From NCBI GenBank assembly GCA_040255675.1, contig JBDZVM010000012.1:33693-97692 (forward strand): a DNA stretch of 64,000 bases, read 5' to 3'. The translations under genes and the position numbers were made by a program. Shown here in pieces: positions 6,615-16,956 of this stretch. Source of the stretch: JBDZVM01 sp040255675. GTDB taxonomy: Bacteria > Actinomycetota > Actinomycetes > Acidothermales > Acidothermaceae. The notes beneath the pieces are model-generated. The model had not been told where the DNA came from, did not search any database, and saw only the letters and a program-made list of their open reading frames with translations. Within the stretch, counting starts at the first letter, position 1. Each line of letters starts with the position of its first letter.

Positions 6615-9010
6615 ATCGCGGCGGGCGGCTCGGCAAGCGATTGCGCACGCCTCGCACCTTGCGGTGCGCCTTCGAGCAGGGTATCGAGCAGCCTGATCGC
6701 GCCTGCTTTGTCGAGTGGGTCGTTGCCGTTGCCGCATTTCGGCGATTGCACGCACGAGGGGCAGCCTTGTTCGCACGCGCAGGCGGCGATCGCGTCACGA
6801 GTCGCGCGCAACCAGGTAGCCGCGGCGGCGTAACCGCGTTCGGCAAATCCGGCACCGCCGGGGTGGCCGTCGTAAACGACGACGGTGAGCCGACCCGTGT
6901 CTTCGTGCAAGGCGGTCGAAACCCCGCCGATATCCCACCGGTCGCAGGTCGCGACGAGCGGCAGCAGGCCGATCGACGCGTGCTCGGCCGCGTGCGCCGC
7001 GCCCGGAAGATCACGCGGCGCGAATCCGGCGGCTCGCAGGCGCGCATCCGGCAGAGTCCACCACACAGCGCGGGTCGAAAGTTGGCGCGCGGGCAGGTCG
7101 AGCGGCAGCTCCGCGAGCACCTCCCCGGAAACCAGCCGCCGCCGCAAGAAAGACACCACCTGGGTCGTGACGTCGACGACGCCGAAGCTCACCTCGGCGT
7201 CACCCCACAGCGTGGTACGCATGGTTTCGACGATGCGCACATCGGTGACGTCGCGCGCGGTGGTGAAGTAGTCGACATCGGCCGGAGCCACGAGCGCGAC
7301 TGATTCGTCGTCGTCGTAGTTGTGCACGACATAGGTTTCGCCCTGGTGCACGTAAACGGCGCCCTCGTGCACCGTCGAATGCGCGGTCGCGGCGTTCGCG
7401 GTGCCGAGAAGCTGTCCGGTGGCGCGATCGACGATGCGTACGGCAGGCCCGCCGGTGCCTCGGATGTCGGCCAAGTCGCAGGCCCGTTCTCGCTTGGTCC
7501 AGTACCAGGCGTCTCGGCGGCGGCGTAGCATCCCGGCAGCCACGAGTTCGTCGACGACGCTCGACGCGGCGGGCCCGAAAACCGCCAGGTCGTCGTCCGT
7601 CAAAGGCCATTCACTCGCCGCGGCGCACAGATGCGGCCCGAGCACGTAAGGGTTGTCGGGATCGAGCACGGCCGCCTCGACCGGCCGCCCGAACAGGGCT
7701 TGCGGATGGTGCACCAGGTAGGTGTCGAGCGGGTCGTCGCGCGCCACCAGCACGGCGAGCGATTCTTGCCTATCGCGCCCCGCGCGCCCGGCCTGCTGCC
7801 ACATCGACGCCCGGGTGCCGGGAAAACCCGCGAGCAGCACGGCGTCGAGGCCGCTCACGTCGATGCCTAGCTCCAGCGCGGACGTCGAAGCCAGCCCAAG
7901 CAGCGTGCCGCGCCGAAGCGCGCGCTCGAGCGCCCGGCGTTCTTCGGGTAAGTAACCGGCGCGATACGCGGCAACTCGCCGCGGCAGCGTGCTCGATACC
8001 TCGGCGAGCCCGCGGCGGGTGAGTTGCGAAACCGCTTCGGCGCTTCGCCGCGAACGAACAAACGCGACCGTGCGCACGCCGTCGACCACCAAGTCGGTGA
8101 GCAGGTCCGCGGTTTCGGCCACGGCAGACCGCCTGACGGGCGCGCCGTTTTCGCCGGCCACGGTGTCGAGGAGCGGCGGCTCCCACAACACGAACCGCGA
8201 ACCGGCCCGAGGTGAGCCGTCGTCGGTCACTTCGGCCACCTCGAGGCCGACCAGCCGCGACGCCGAGACGCCCGGCTCCGACACGGTGGCTGACGCGAGC
8301 ACGAACACCGGGAACGAGCCGTAGCGCGCGGCCACCCGCCGCAGCCGTCGAATCACGTGGGCGACGTGCGAGCCGAACACGCCGCGGTAGTGGTGGCATT
8401 CGTCGATGACGACGTAGTGAAGGCCGCGTAAGAACGACGTCCATTGCCGGTGCGACGGCAGCAGTGAGCGATGCAGCAGGTCGGGATTGGCGAGCACCAG
8501 GTTGGCGTGCGCCCTGATCCAGGCGCGTTCTTCGTACGGGGTGTCGCCGTCGTAGGTCGCGGCCCGCACGCCGTCGAGGCGCAGGTCGTCGATGGCGCGC
8601 AGCTGGTCGAAGGCCAAGGCTTTCGTCGGCGACAAATACAGCACCGTCGAATCGCCGTCGATGAGCGACCGCAAGACCGGCAATTGGTAGGCCAGCGACT
8701 TGCCGGAGGCGGTACCGGTCGCGACCACGACCGAGCGGCCCGCGTGCGCCAGCTCGGCCGCCTCGACTTGATGACTCCACGGCGCGGTGATGCCGAGCCG
8801 GCGATACGACTCGACGACCTCGTTGGGAGCCCACGCCGGCCACTCCGCCAGCCGGGCGGTTCGCGCGGGCACCCGTTCGACGTGGGTTACCCGGTCGCCG
8901 CGGGTCGGCACGGCAAGCAGGCGGTCGAGCGCGCGGCAACCGAGCGACGTCGCCGACGCGGACGTCGCCTGCTCAACCGGTTGCCGGATCGTCGAGGCTT
9001 CTACAGACAC
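6611..9010 (-). CDS. DEAD/DEAH-box helicase with DUF1998 domain
   Basis: A 799-residue SF2 helicase of the YprA/MrfA type (Rv3649 family). Visible: the Q-like region ITAPWSHQVEAAELA, Walker A VVATGTASGKSLAYQ, DEAH-type motif VVIDECHHYRGVFG (here DECH), motif III VLASATVSEP, motif VI QQAGRAGRDRQ, and a C-terminal DUF1998 region with CACEQGCPSCVQSPKCGNGN, a four-cysteine metal-binding signature near the end. Bacillus MrfA is a 3'-5' helicase linked to mitomycin-damage repair. The gene is divergent from the STAS gene and convergent with the Tad operon. Confidence 0.9.
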   Translation of the reverse strand: MSVEASTIRQPVEQATSASATSLGCRALDRLLAVPTRGDRVTHVERVPARTARLAEWPAWAPNEVVESYRRLGITAPWSHQVEAAELAHAGRSVVVATGTASGKSLAYQLPVLRSLIDGDSTVLYLSPTKALAFDQLRAIDDLRLDGVRAATYDGDTPYEERAWIRAHANLVLANPDLLHRSLLPSHRQWTSFLRGLHYVVIDECHHYRGVFGSHVAHVIRRLRRVAARYGSFPVFVLASATVSEPGVSASRLVGLEVAEVTDDGSPRAGSRFVLWEPPLLDTVAGENGAPVRRSAVAETADLLTDLVVDGVRTVAFVRSRRSAEAVSQLTRRGLAEVSSTLPRRVAAYRAGYLPEERRALERALRRGTLLGLASTSALELGIDVSGLDAVLLAGFPGTRASMWQQAGRAGRDRQESLAVLVARDDPLDTYLVHHPQALFGRPVEAAVLDPDNPYVLGPHLCAAASEWPLTDDDLAVFGPAASSVVDELVAAGMLRRRRDAWYWTKRERACDLADIRGTGGPAVRIVDRATGQLLGTANAATAHSTVHEGAVYVHQGETYVVHNYDDDESVALVAPADVDYFTTARDVTDVRIVETMRTTLWGDAEVSFGVVDVTTQVVSFLRRRLVSGEVLAELPLDLPARQLSTRAVWWTLPDARLRAAGFAPRDLPGAAHAAEHASIGLLPLVATCDRWDIGGVSTALHEDTGRLTVVVYDGHPGGAGFAERGYAAAATWLRATRDAIAACACEQGCPSCVQSPKCGNGNDPLDKAGAIRLLDTLLEGAPQGARRAQSLAEPPAAI

Positions 9011-9224
9011 CGATGCTCAGTCTCGCATCGGAGTGCGACGGTCGGTACGTGCCAAGCCGGGCGAGTCAGGTATCTCGCGACTAGCGAAAAGGTGAGGTCG
9101 GCGTGGTTAGATGCGTGACGGAAGGGGTAGCGAGGGATCACGCGACGCAGCGCGCTTGACCCCGCCTGTCTCGACCGGCCCGATTCGAGTTCGTGGTGTT
9201 CGTGACCCCGACTGGAGGAGTGCA

Positions 9225-9566
9225 GTGGATCTGTCATTGTCGACGCGCACCGAAGGCGACCGCACGGTCGTCGTAGTAGGCGGAGAGATCGACGTCTACA
9301 CCGCACCGAAATTGCGTGAGCAGCTCATCGACCTCGTGGCGGCGGGCAACTACCACATCGTCGTCGACATGACCAAGGTCGAATTCCTTGATTCGACGGG
9401 CCTCGGCGTGCTCGTGGGCGGCCTGAAGCGGGTGCGCGCCCACGACGGCTCGCTGCGCCTGGTCTGCACCCAGGAACGCATCCTGAAAATCTTTCGCATT
9501 ACCGGGCTCACCAAGGTCTTTCCGATCCACAGCTCGGTCGACGAGGCCGTCGCGGCGACCGATTAG
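9225..9566 (+). CDS. STAS-domain anti-sigma factor antagonist
   Basis: A 113-residue SpoIIAA/RsbV-like protein. The switch region VEFLDSTGLGVLVGG carries the serine that the partner kinase phosphorylates in this family. GTG 9225 follows GGAGGAG (9214-9220). Unphosphorylated forms bind the anti-sigma kinase and free a sigma factor. The next gene, 8 nt downstream, encodes a degenerate GHKL-type protein and is the obvious partner. The 214 bases before it, back to the helicase start, must hold both divergent promoters. Confidence 0.9.
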   Translation: MDLSLSTRTEGDRTVVVVGGEIDVYTAPKLREQLIDLVAAGNYHIVVDMTKVEFLDSTGLGVLVGGLKRVRAHDGSLRLVCTQERILKIFRITGLTKVFPIHSSVDEAVAATD

Positions 9567-9574
9567 CGGGCTCG

Positions 9575-10126
9575 ATGGTGGCTACCGTCACGGTGACTTT
9601 CACGCCGCTGCCCGCGCACGTTCGCACCGCCCGGTTCGTAGCGGCCTCGGTCGCTCGGCGTGCGGGTGTCGCCGAGACCTTGCTCGACGAAGTCCGGCTG
9701 GCGGTGAGCGAGGCCTGTTCGCTCGCGGTCCGTCTTCATCGCACGCGCGGCGTCGTCCGGCCGGTAGAGCTGCGGCTTACCGATGGCGTCGGAAAGTTCC
9801 GCATCGAGGTCGCCGATGCCGTCCCGCGGCCGAGGCCCGCCGCCGGCGGCCCGCTGACTTTCGATTCACCGGACGATTCGCCGGACGACGACCTCCCGGC
9901 AGCGGGCGAGTTGCGCACCGTGTTGACAGGCGACGCGTTGTTGGCGGACGACGACGGCCCGATCGACCTGGGTGCCCGGGAGCGCATCGGGCTTGCCGTG
10001 ATCGTCGGGCTGGTCGACGACGTGCGAGTGGAGTACCTCGACACCGGCTCGGTGGTCACCATGTGCTGGCCGATCACGAGCGGCGCGGCGGTCGGCTCGC
10101 CGACCGGCAGTCTCAACGTCTTGTGA
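9575..10126 (+). CDS. Anti-sigma factor-like GHKL ATP-binding protein
   Basis: A 183-residue protein with the general layout of RsbW/SpoIIAB-type kinases: a helical N-terminus with DEVRLAVSEACSLAV in place of the N-box, then FRIEVADAV in place of the G1 box. The usual catalytic Asn and the DxGxG glycines are not clear, so the ATP site looks degenerate. An acidic insert (SPDDSPDDDLP) follows. Its place 8 nt after the STAS gene suggests a partner-switching pair. It may bind its partner without strong kinase activity; this is inferred. Confidence 0.6.
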   Translation: MVATVTVTFTPLPAHVRTARFVAASVARRAGVAETLLDEVRLAVSEACSLAVRLHRTRGVVRPVELRLTDGVGKFRIEVADAVPRPRPAAGGPLTFDSPDDSPDDDLPAAGELRTVLTGDALLADDDGPIDLGARERIGLAVIVGLVDDVRVEYLDTGSVVTMCWPITSGAAVGSPTGSLNVL

Positions 10127-10469
10127 CGCGGACTCGGACGCGGTGTCCGGTCGACGCGGGCGTCATCTTCTCCGATATCCGCACCGATTGAGGGTTCGCG
10201 TAGGGGTCACGGGCAGCTTGCTACCCGAGCGGACTTTCGATCAGGGACGGCGACATGCAAGGCTAGGGCGACTCGAAGGCCCACAAGGCTGGGAGGGTCT
10301 CGAACTACGGACGCGTGAGATCTGGCACATCGCGGACAACATCGGCGGTGTGCTGCCATAGACTCTCCGGTCCACACGGGACGGGCCTCGCCCACCCTCC
10401 CTCGAGGTGTGCCGTACATCTACGCCACGGTCCGGAAAGCCCGGACGCGCTGGCGGCCGAGGAGGAAGC
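10127..10469. other. Leader/promoter region of hppA, no gene seen
   Basis: This 343-base stretch has no reading frame with convincing codon use. It holds a small hairpin (GTCCGG 10430-10435 with CCGGAC 10441-10446) and the ribosome site GGAGGAAG just before the hppA ATG. It probably carries the hppA promoter and a 5' UTR. Confidence 0.5.
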
Positions 10470-12809
10470 ATGTTTCGGCTACAAGCCGACACGGGCGTAG
10501 CCACCCACGTGACGGGTGGCAACTACACCTGGATTTGGATCGTCGCCATCGTCGCGCTGTTCGCGCTCGGCGTGGCCTTCACGCTCGTTCGTCAGGTGCT
10601 TGCCACCGACCAGGGCACCGACAACATGAGGCGGATCGCCGGCGCCGTCCAAGAGGGCGCGGCCGCCTATTTGCGACGGCAGTTTCGCACGCTGAGCATT
10701 TTCGCCGTCATCGTCTTTTTGCTTTTGCTGCTCTTGCCGGCCGATTCCGGTGGTCAACGGATCGGCCGATCGATCTTTTTCCTCGTAGGCGCGGGCTTCT
10801 CGGGCATTACCGGCTACACCGGCATGTGGCTCGCCGTCCGGGCCAACGTGCGGGTGGCGGCGGCCGCGCGCACCGGCGAATCGCGCGGCGCGATGCGGAT
10901 CGCCTTTCGCACCGGCGGTGTGGCGGGCATGTTCACTGTCGGCCTCGGCCTGCTCGGTGCCGCCATCGTCGTCCTGATCTTTCGGGCGGACGCGCCGAAG
11001 GTGCTCGAGGGTTACGGCTTTGGTGCCGCGCTGCTCGCGATGTTCATGCGTGTCGGCGGCGGCATCTTCACCAAGGCGGCCGACGTCGGCGCCGACCTGG
11101 TAGGCAAGGTCGAGCAGGGCATTCCTGAAGACGACCCGCGCAACGCGGCCACGATTGCCGACAACGTGGGCGACAACGTCGGCGACTGCGCCGGCATGGC
11201 GGCCGACCTGTTCGAAAGCTACGCGGTGACGCTGGTAGCGTCGCTGATTCTCGGTAAGGCGGGCTTCGGTGACCTCGGTCTGGTCTTTCCGCTCATCGTG
11301 CCCGCGATCGGCGTGCTGACCGCGGTCGTTGGAATCTACGCGGTGGCGCCACGGGTGAAAGACCGCAGTGGCATGACGGCGATCAACCGAGGTTTCTTCA
11401 TCTCGGCAGGCATTTCCGTCGTACTCGTTGCGATCTTGGCATTCGCGCAACTGCCGTCGAAGTTCAGTGACCTCAAGGGCGTCGGCCGCGACATCGCGTC
11501 GCATTCGGGCGACCCGCGGGTGTTCGCTCTTGTCGCGGTCGTCATCGGCATCGTGCTCGCCGCGGTGATCCAGCAGCTCACCGGTTATTTCACCGAGACC
11601 ACCCGGCGTCCGGTTCGCGACATCGGCAAGACCTCGCTCACCGGGCCGGCCACCGTGATCTTGTCGGGCGTCTCCGTCGGTCTCGAATCGGCGGTCTACT
11701 CGGCGCTGCTGATCGCCGCCGCGGTGTACGGCGTGTTCTTGCTCGGCGGTGGTTCGATCGTGCTGTCGCTGTTCGCGGTGGCGCTGGCCGGCACCGGCTT
11801 GCTGACCACAGTCGGCGTCATCGTCGCGATGGACACCTTCGGCCCGGTCTCCGACAACGCGCAGGGCGTCGCCGAAATGTCGGGCGACGTGCACGGCGAG
11901 GGGGCCGTCGTCCTCACCAAGCTCGACGCGGTGGGCAACACCACCAAGGCGATCACCAAAGGCATCGCGATCGCGACCGCGGTGCTCGCCGCGACCGCGC
12001 TGTTCGGTTCGTTCACCGACTCGGTCAACACCGAGAAAGCGAACGCTTTGAAGTCGCTCGCCGACAAGACGGTCGGCGGCATCACCGCGCTCAACCTCGG
12101 CTCCGACATCGTGCAACCGAACACCATCGTGGGCGTCATCATCGGCGCGGCGGTCGTCTTCTTCTTCTCCGGCCTCGCCATCAACGCTGTCTCGCGGGCC
12201 GCGGGTGCCGTGGTGTTCGAGGTGCGCCGGCAGTTCCGAGAAATCAAGGGCATCATGGACGGCTCGGCCACGCCCGAGTACGGCAAGGTCGTCGACATCG
12301 TCACTCGCGACTCGCTTCGTGAACTGGCGACGCCCGGACTCCTCGCGGTGTTGGCGCCGATCGCCACCGGGTTCTTGCTCGGTATCGGAGCACTCGCCGG
12401 TTACCTTGCCGGTGCGATCGCTTGCGGAACCTTGATGGCGGTGTTCTTGGCCAACTCCGGCGGTGCTTGGGACAACGCCAAGAAGCTGGTCGAAGATGGC
12501 AACCACGGCGGCAAGGGATCCGAGGCGCACGCGGCCACCGTCATCGGAGACACGGTCGGCGACCCGTTCAAAGACACTGCGGGCCCGGCCATCAACCCCC
12601 TGATCAAGGTGATGAACCTGGTCTCGCTGCTCGTCGCCCCGGCGATCGTGCGCTACAGCATCGGCACGCACGAGAACGTCGGCGTGCGGGTGCTCATCGC
12701 CGTCCTCGCTATTGCGATCTTGGTTGTGGCGATCGTGATCTCGAAGCGGCGCAGCGTCGCGGTCGGTGCCGAGGAGCCACAGGGCGAGGCAACCACGATC
12801 ACCGTGTAG
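10470..12809 (+). CDS. hppA: Membrane-bound proton-pumping pyrophosphatase, K+-independent type
   Basis: A 779-residue H+-translocating pyrophosphatase with about 16 membrane helices. It hydrolyses cytosolic PPi and pumps protons. Visible: the PPi/Mg-binding stretch DVGADLVGKVE, then EDDPRNAATIADNVGDNVGD, and the C-terminal acidic motif GDTVGDPFKDTAGPA. The stretch VGNTTKAITKG has Lys where K+-dependent enzymes have Ala (GNTTAA), so the enzyme should be K+-independent. ATG 10470 follows a strong GGAGGAAG; longer open sequence upstream has no such site. A hairpin follows the stop. Confidence 0.95.
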   Translation: MFRLQADTGVATHVTGGNYTWIWIVAIVALFALGVAFTLVRQVLATDQGTDNMRRIAGAVQEGAAAYLRRQFRTLSIFAVIVFLLLLLLPADSGGQRIGRSIFFLVGAGFSGITGYTGMWLAVRANVRVAAAARTGESRGAMRIAFRTGGVAGMFTVGLGLLGAAIVVLIFRADAPKVLEGYGFGAALLAMFMRVGGGIFTKAADVGADLVGKVEQGIPEDDPRNAATIADNVGDNVGDCAGMAADLFESYAVTLVASLILGKAGFGDLGLVFPLIVPAIGVLTAVVGIYAVAPRVKDRSGMTAINRGFFISAGISVVLVAILAFAQLPSKFSDLKGVGRDIASHSGDPRVFALVAVVIGIVLAAVIQQLTGYFTETTRRPVRDIGKTSLTGPATVILSGVSVGLESAVYSALLIAAAVYGVFLLGGGSIVLSLFAVALAGTGLLTTVGVIVAMDTFGPVSDNAQGVAEMSGDVHGEGAVVLTKLDAVGNTTKAITKGIAIATAVLAATALFGSFTDSVNTEKANALKSLADKTVGGITALNLGSDIVQPNTIVGVIIGAAVVFFFSGLAINAVSRAAGAVVFEVRRQFREIKGIMDGSATPEYGKVVDIVTRDSLRELATPGLLAVLAPIATGFLLGIGALAGYLAGAIACGTLMAVFLANSGGAWDNAKKLVEDGNHGGKGSEAHAATVIGDTVGDPFKDTAGPAINPLIKVMNLVSLLVAPAIVRYSIGTHENVGVRVLIAVLAIAILVVAIVISKRRSVAVGAEEPQGEATTITV

Positions 12810-12819
12810 GGAGCGTTTT

Positions 12820-12881
12820 GCGTTCGCGATCATGTGGCTGGAGGCGCCGCGCGCGTTCCCTCGCCGCATGATCGCGAGCGC
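12820..12881. terminator. Long-arm inverted repeat after hppA
   Basis: Arms GCGTTCGCGATCATG (12820-12834) and CATGATCGCGAGCGC (12867-12881) pair with one mismatch around a 32-nt loop. There is no T run. A stem with the same TCGCGATCA core follows holB, so both may belong to one class of terminator or dispersed palindrome. Confidence 0.55.
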
Positions 12882-12939
12882 GCCGATGTCGCGGCTAGTC
12901 TGTAAAGCATGGGCAGGCAGGACGGCAGCCGCGTTGGCA

Positions 12940-13380
12940 ATGGTTGCGTCGGAGTCGGCGGTAGTGGAAACGGCGGAAACGGTGACCGTTAGTGACGCCG
13001 CCGGGGTCGCCGCGAACATGATCGCGGCGGGTGAGCCGCTCAAGAACGTCTGGCGGTACGCCATCGTGCAACTGCTCGACGACTACCGAAGCGTGCGTGG
13101 CCGTGACGGCGTTGCCGGGGCCGCCGCGCTTTTCACGCGGCCTCCGGCACCGGTAGGTGATGTGAGGGTCGACGCTGCTTTGGCGGCGCTCGCCGAGTAC
13201 CTGGCGCGCGCAGATGGCTGGACGCCGCCGGATTGGGTTCGTGATCCCGATCGGGCGACGCCTCAGTGGTGGTTCGTCACCGACTGGACAGGGTTGCAGC
13301 CGAAGGCCTTGGTCGAGTCGCCTATGTCCTTTCGCAAGCGCGGCGTGTTTATCACTGACGACGCATTGGCGCGGGCGTGA
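12940..13380 (+). CDS. Hypothetical protein paired with a DUF6036-type nucleotidyltransferase
   Basis: A 146-residue protein of unknown function. The N-terminal half is helical (AAGVAANMIAAGEPLKNVWR), the C-terminal half contains PDWVRDPDRATPQWWFVTDW and a basic end SFRKRGVFITDDALARA. The start is uncertain: ATG 12940 lacks a clear ribosome site, and the frame stays open to 12766. Its stop overlaps the start of the nucleotidyltransferase gene (GTGA), so the two are translated together. In AbiE-like pairs the first gene is the antitoxin and regulator; that role here is inferred from order only. Confidence 0.5.
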   Translation: MVASESAVVETAETVTVSDAAGVAANMIAAGEPLKNVWRYAIVQLLDDYRSVRGRDGVAGAAALFTRPPAPVGDVRVDAALAALAEYLARADGWTPPDWVRDPDRATPQWWFVTDWTGLQPKALVESPMSFRKRGVFITDDALARA

Positions 13381-13928
13381 CTGTCGGTTTCCGCCGCGAG
13401 GAGATCGATTCGCTTCTCGAGGACCTGAATGCCGAGCTCGAGCGGCGCGGCGCGAAGGCCGACTTGTTCTTGGTAGGCGGAGCGGCTATCGCGGTGGCTT
13501 TTGACGCCCGTCGGGCAACCCACGATCTCGATGCCGTGTTCCAACCCGCTGCCGTCGTCCGAGAGGCCGCTCGCGCCGTCGCTGACAAGCGCGGCCTCGG
13601 TGACGACTGGTTGAACGACGCTGTCAAAGGGTTCCTTCCCGGCCCCGATGCCGACGCGGAGCGCTACTTCGCCGGGTCGGCACTGCGCGTCGATGTCGCC
13701 TCCGCGCGGTTCTTGCTCGCCATGAAGCTGTTCGCGTCGCGGGTAGAAACCGACGCGGACGACATTGCGTTTCTCTACCGGGAGGTTGGATTCACGACTG
13801 TGGCCCAGGGACTGGAGTTGGTTTCGACCGCCTACCCGGGTCGGCCGATCGACGTCAAGGTCCAATATCTACTCGAAGAGGTCGTGAGAAAGTTGCGGGC
13901 TGAAACCGGGTCTGGCCGCGCGGGATGA
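13377..13928 (+). CDS. DUF6036-type nucleotidyltransferase (AbiEii-like)
   Basis: A 183-residue minimal nucleotidyltransferase. The core motif LFLVGGAAIAVAFDARRATH is followed by DLDAVF, giving the GG...DxD pattern of the Pol-beta-like fold at about residues 31-57. The later sequence RVDVASARFLLAMKLFASR matches the middle helix region of DUF6036/AbiEii-like proteins. Such enzymes act as toxins in some type IV toxin-antitoxin pairs. The GTG start overlaps the upstream gene. The pair sits between the core genes hppA and topA and looks like a small accessory cassette. Confidence 0.7.
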   Translation: MTVGFRREEIDSLLEDLNAELERRGAKADLFLVGGAAIAVAFDARRATHDLDAVFQPAAVVREAARAVADKRGLGDDWLNDAVKGFLPGPDADAERYFAGSALRVDVASARFLLAMKLFASRVETDADDIAFLYREVGFTTVAQGLELVSTAYPGRPIDVKVQYLLEEVVRKLRAETGSGRAG

Positions 13929-14065
13929 GGCCTGGGTCGGTGATCGCCCGCGGCGCGCCGAAGGTCTTTTAGCCCGCCCGAGGGAACCATCGGCTCGGCT
14001 TTGCCGTTACGGTGTGGCCGAGCGACCTTTCCGGCCGCCGCGCTCGTCGCCCATCGAGAAAGGCA

Positions 14066-16813
<2,748 letters not shown>

Positions 16814-16900
16814 CCTCTCGGTGCTCCGCTGCCTGCCACGCCTGTGGACGACGGATACCGCGCGGGCAGCAAGCGAGGCGAGATACTAGAGGCTGGCCCA

Positions 16901-16931
16901 CCGCCGTCCGCCAATGCCGCCGTCCGCCAAT
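16901..16931. repeat. Two copies of a 15-bp repeat before the MFS-tmk gene
   Basis: CCGCCGTCCGCCAAT occurs at 16901-16915 and again at 16917-16931. A TACTAG element (16884-16889) just upstream could be the -10 box of the MFS-tmk promoter, which would place the repeat in its leader. Confidence 0.5.
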
Positions 16932-16956
16932 AGGAGAAGCCGCGGGTCGCACCGGT

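Noticed and set aside
10479..13064. 861-codon minus-strand open frame across hppA
   Set aside because: It lies over a clear pyrophosphatase and its product is low-complexity Arg/His/Asp sequence, as expected opposite a GC-rich gene.
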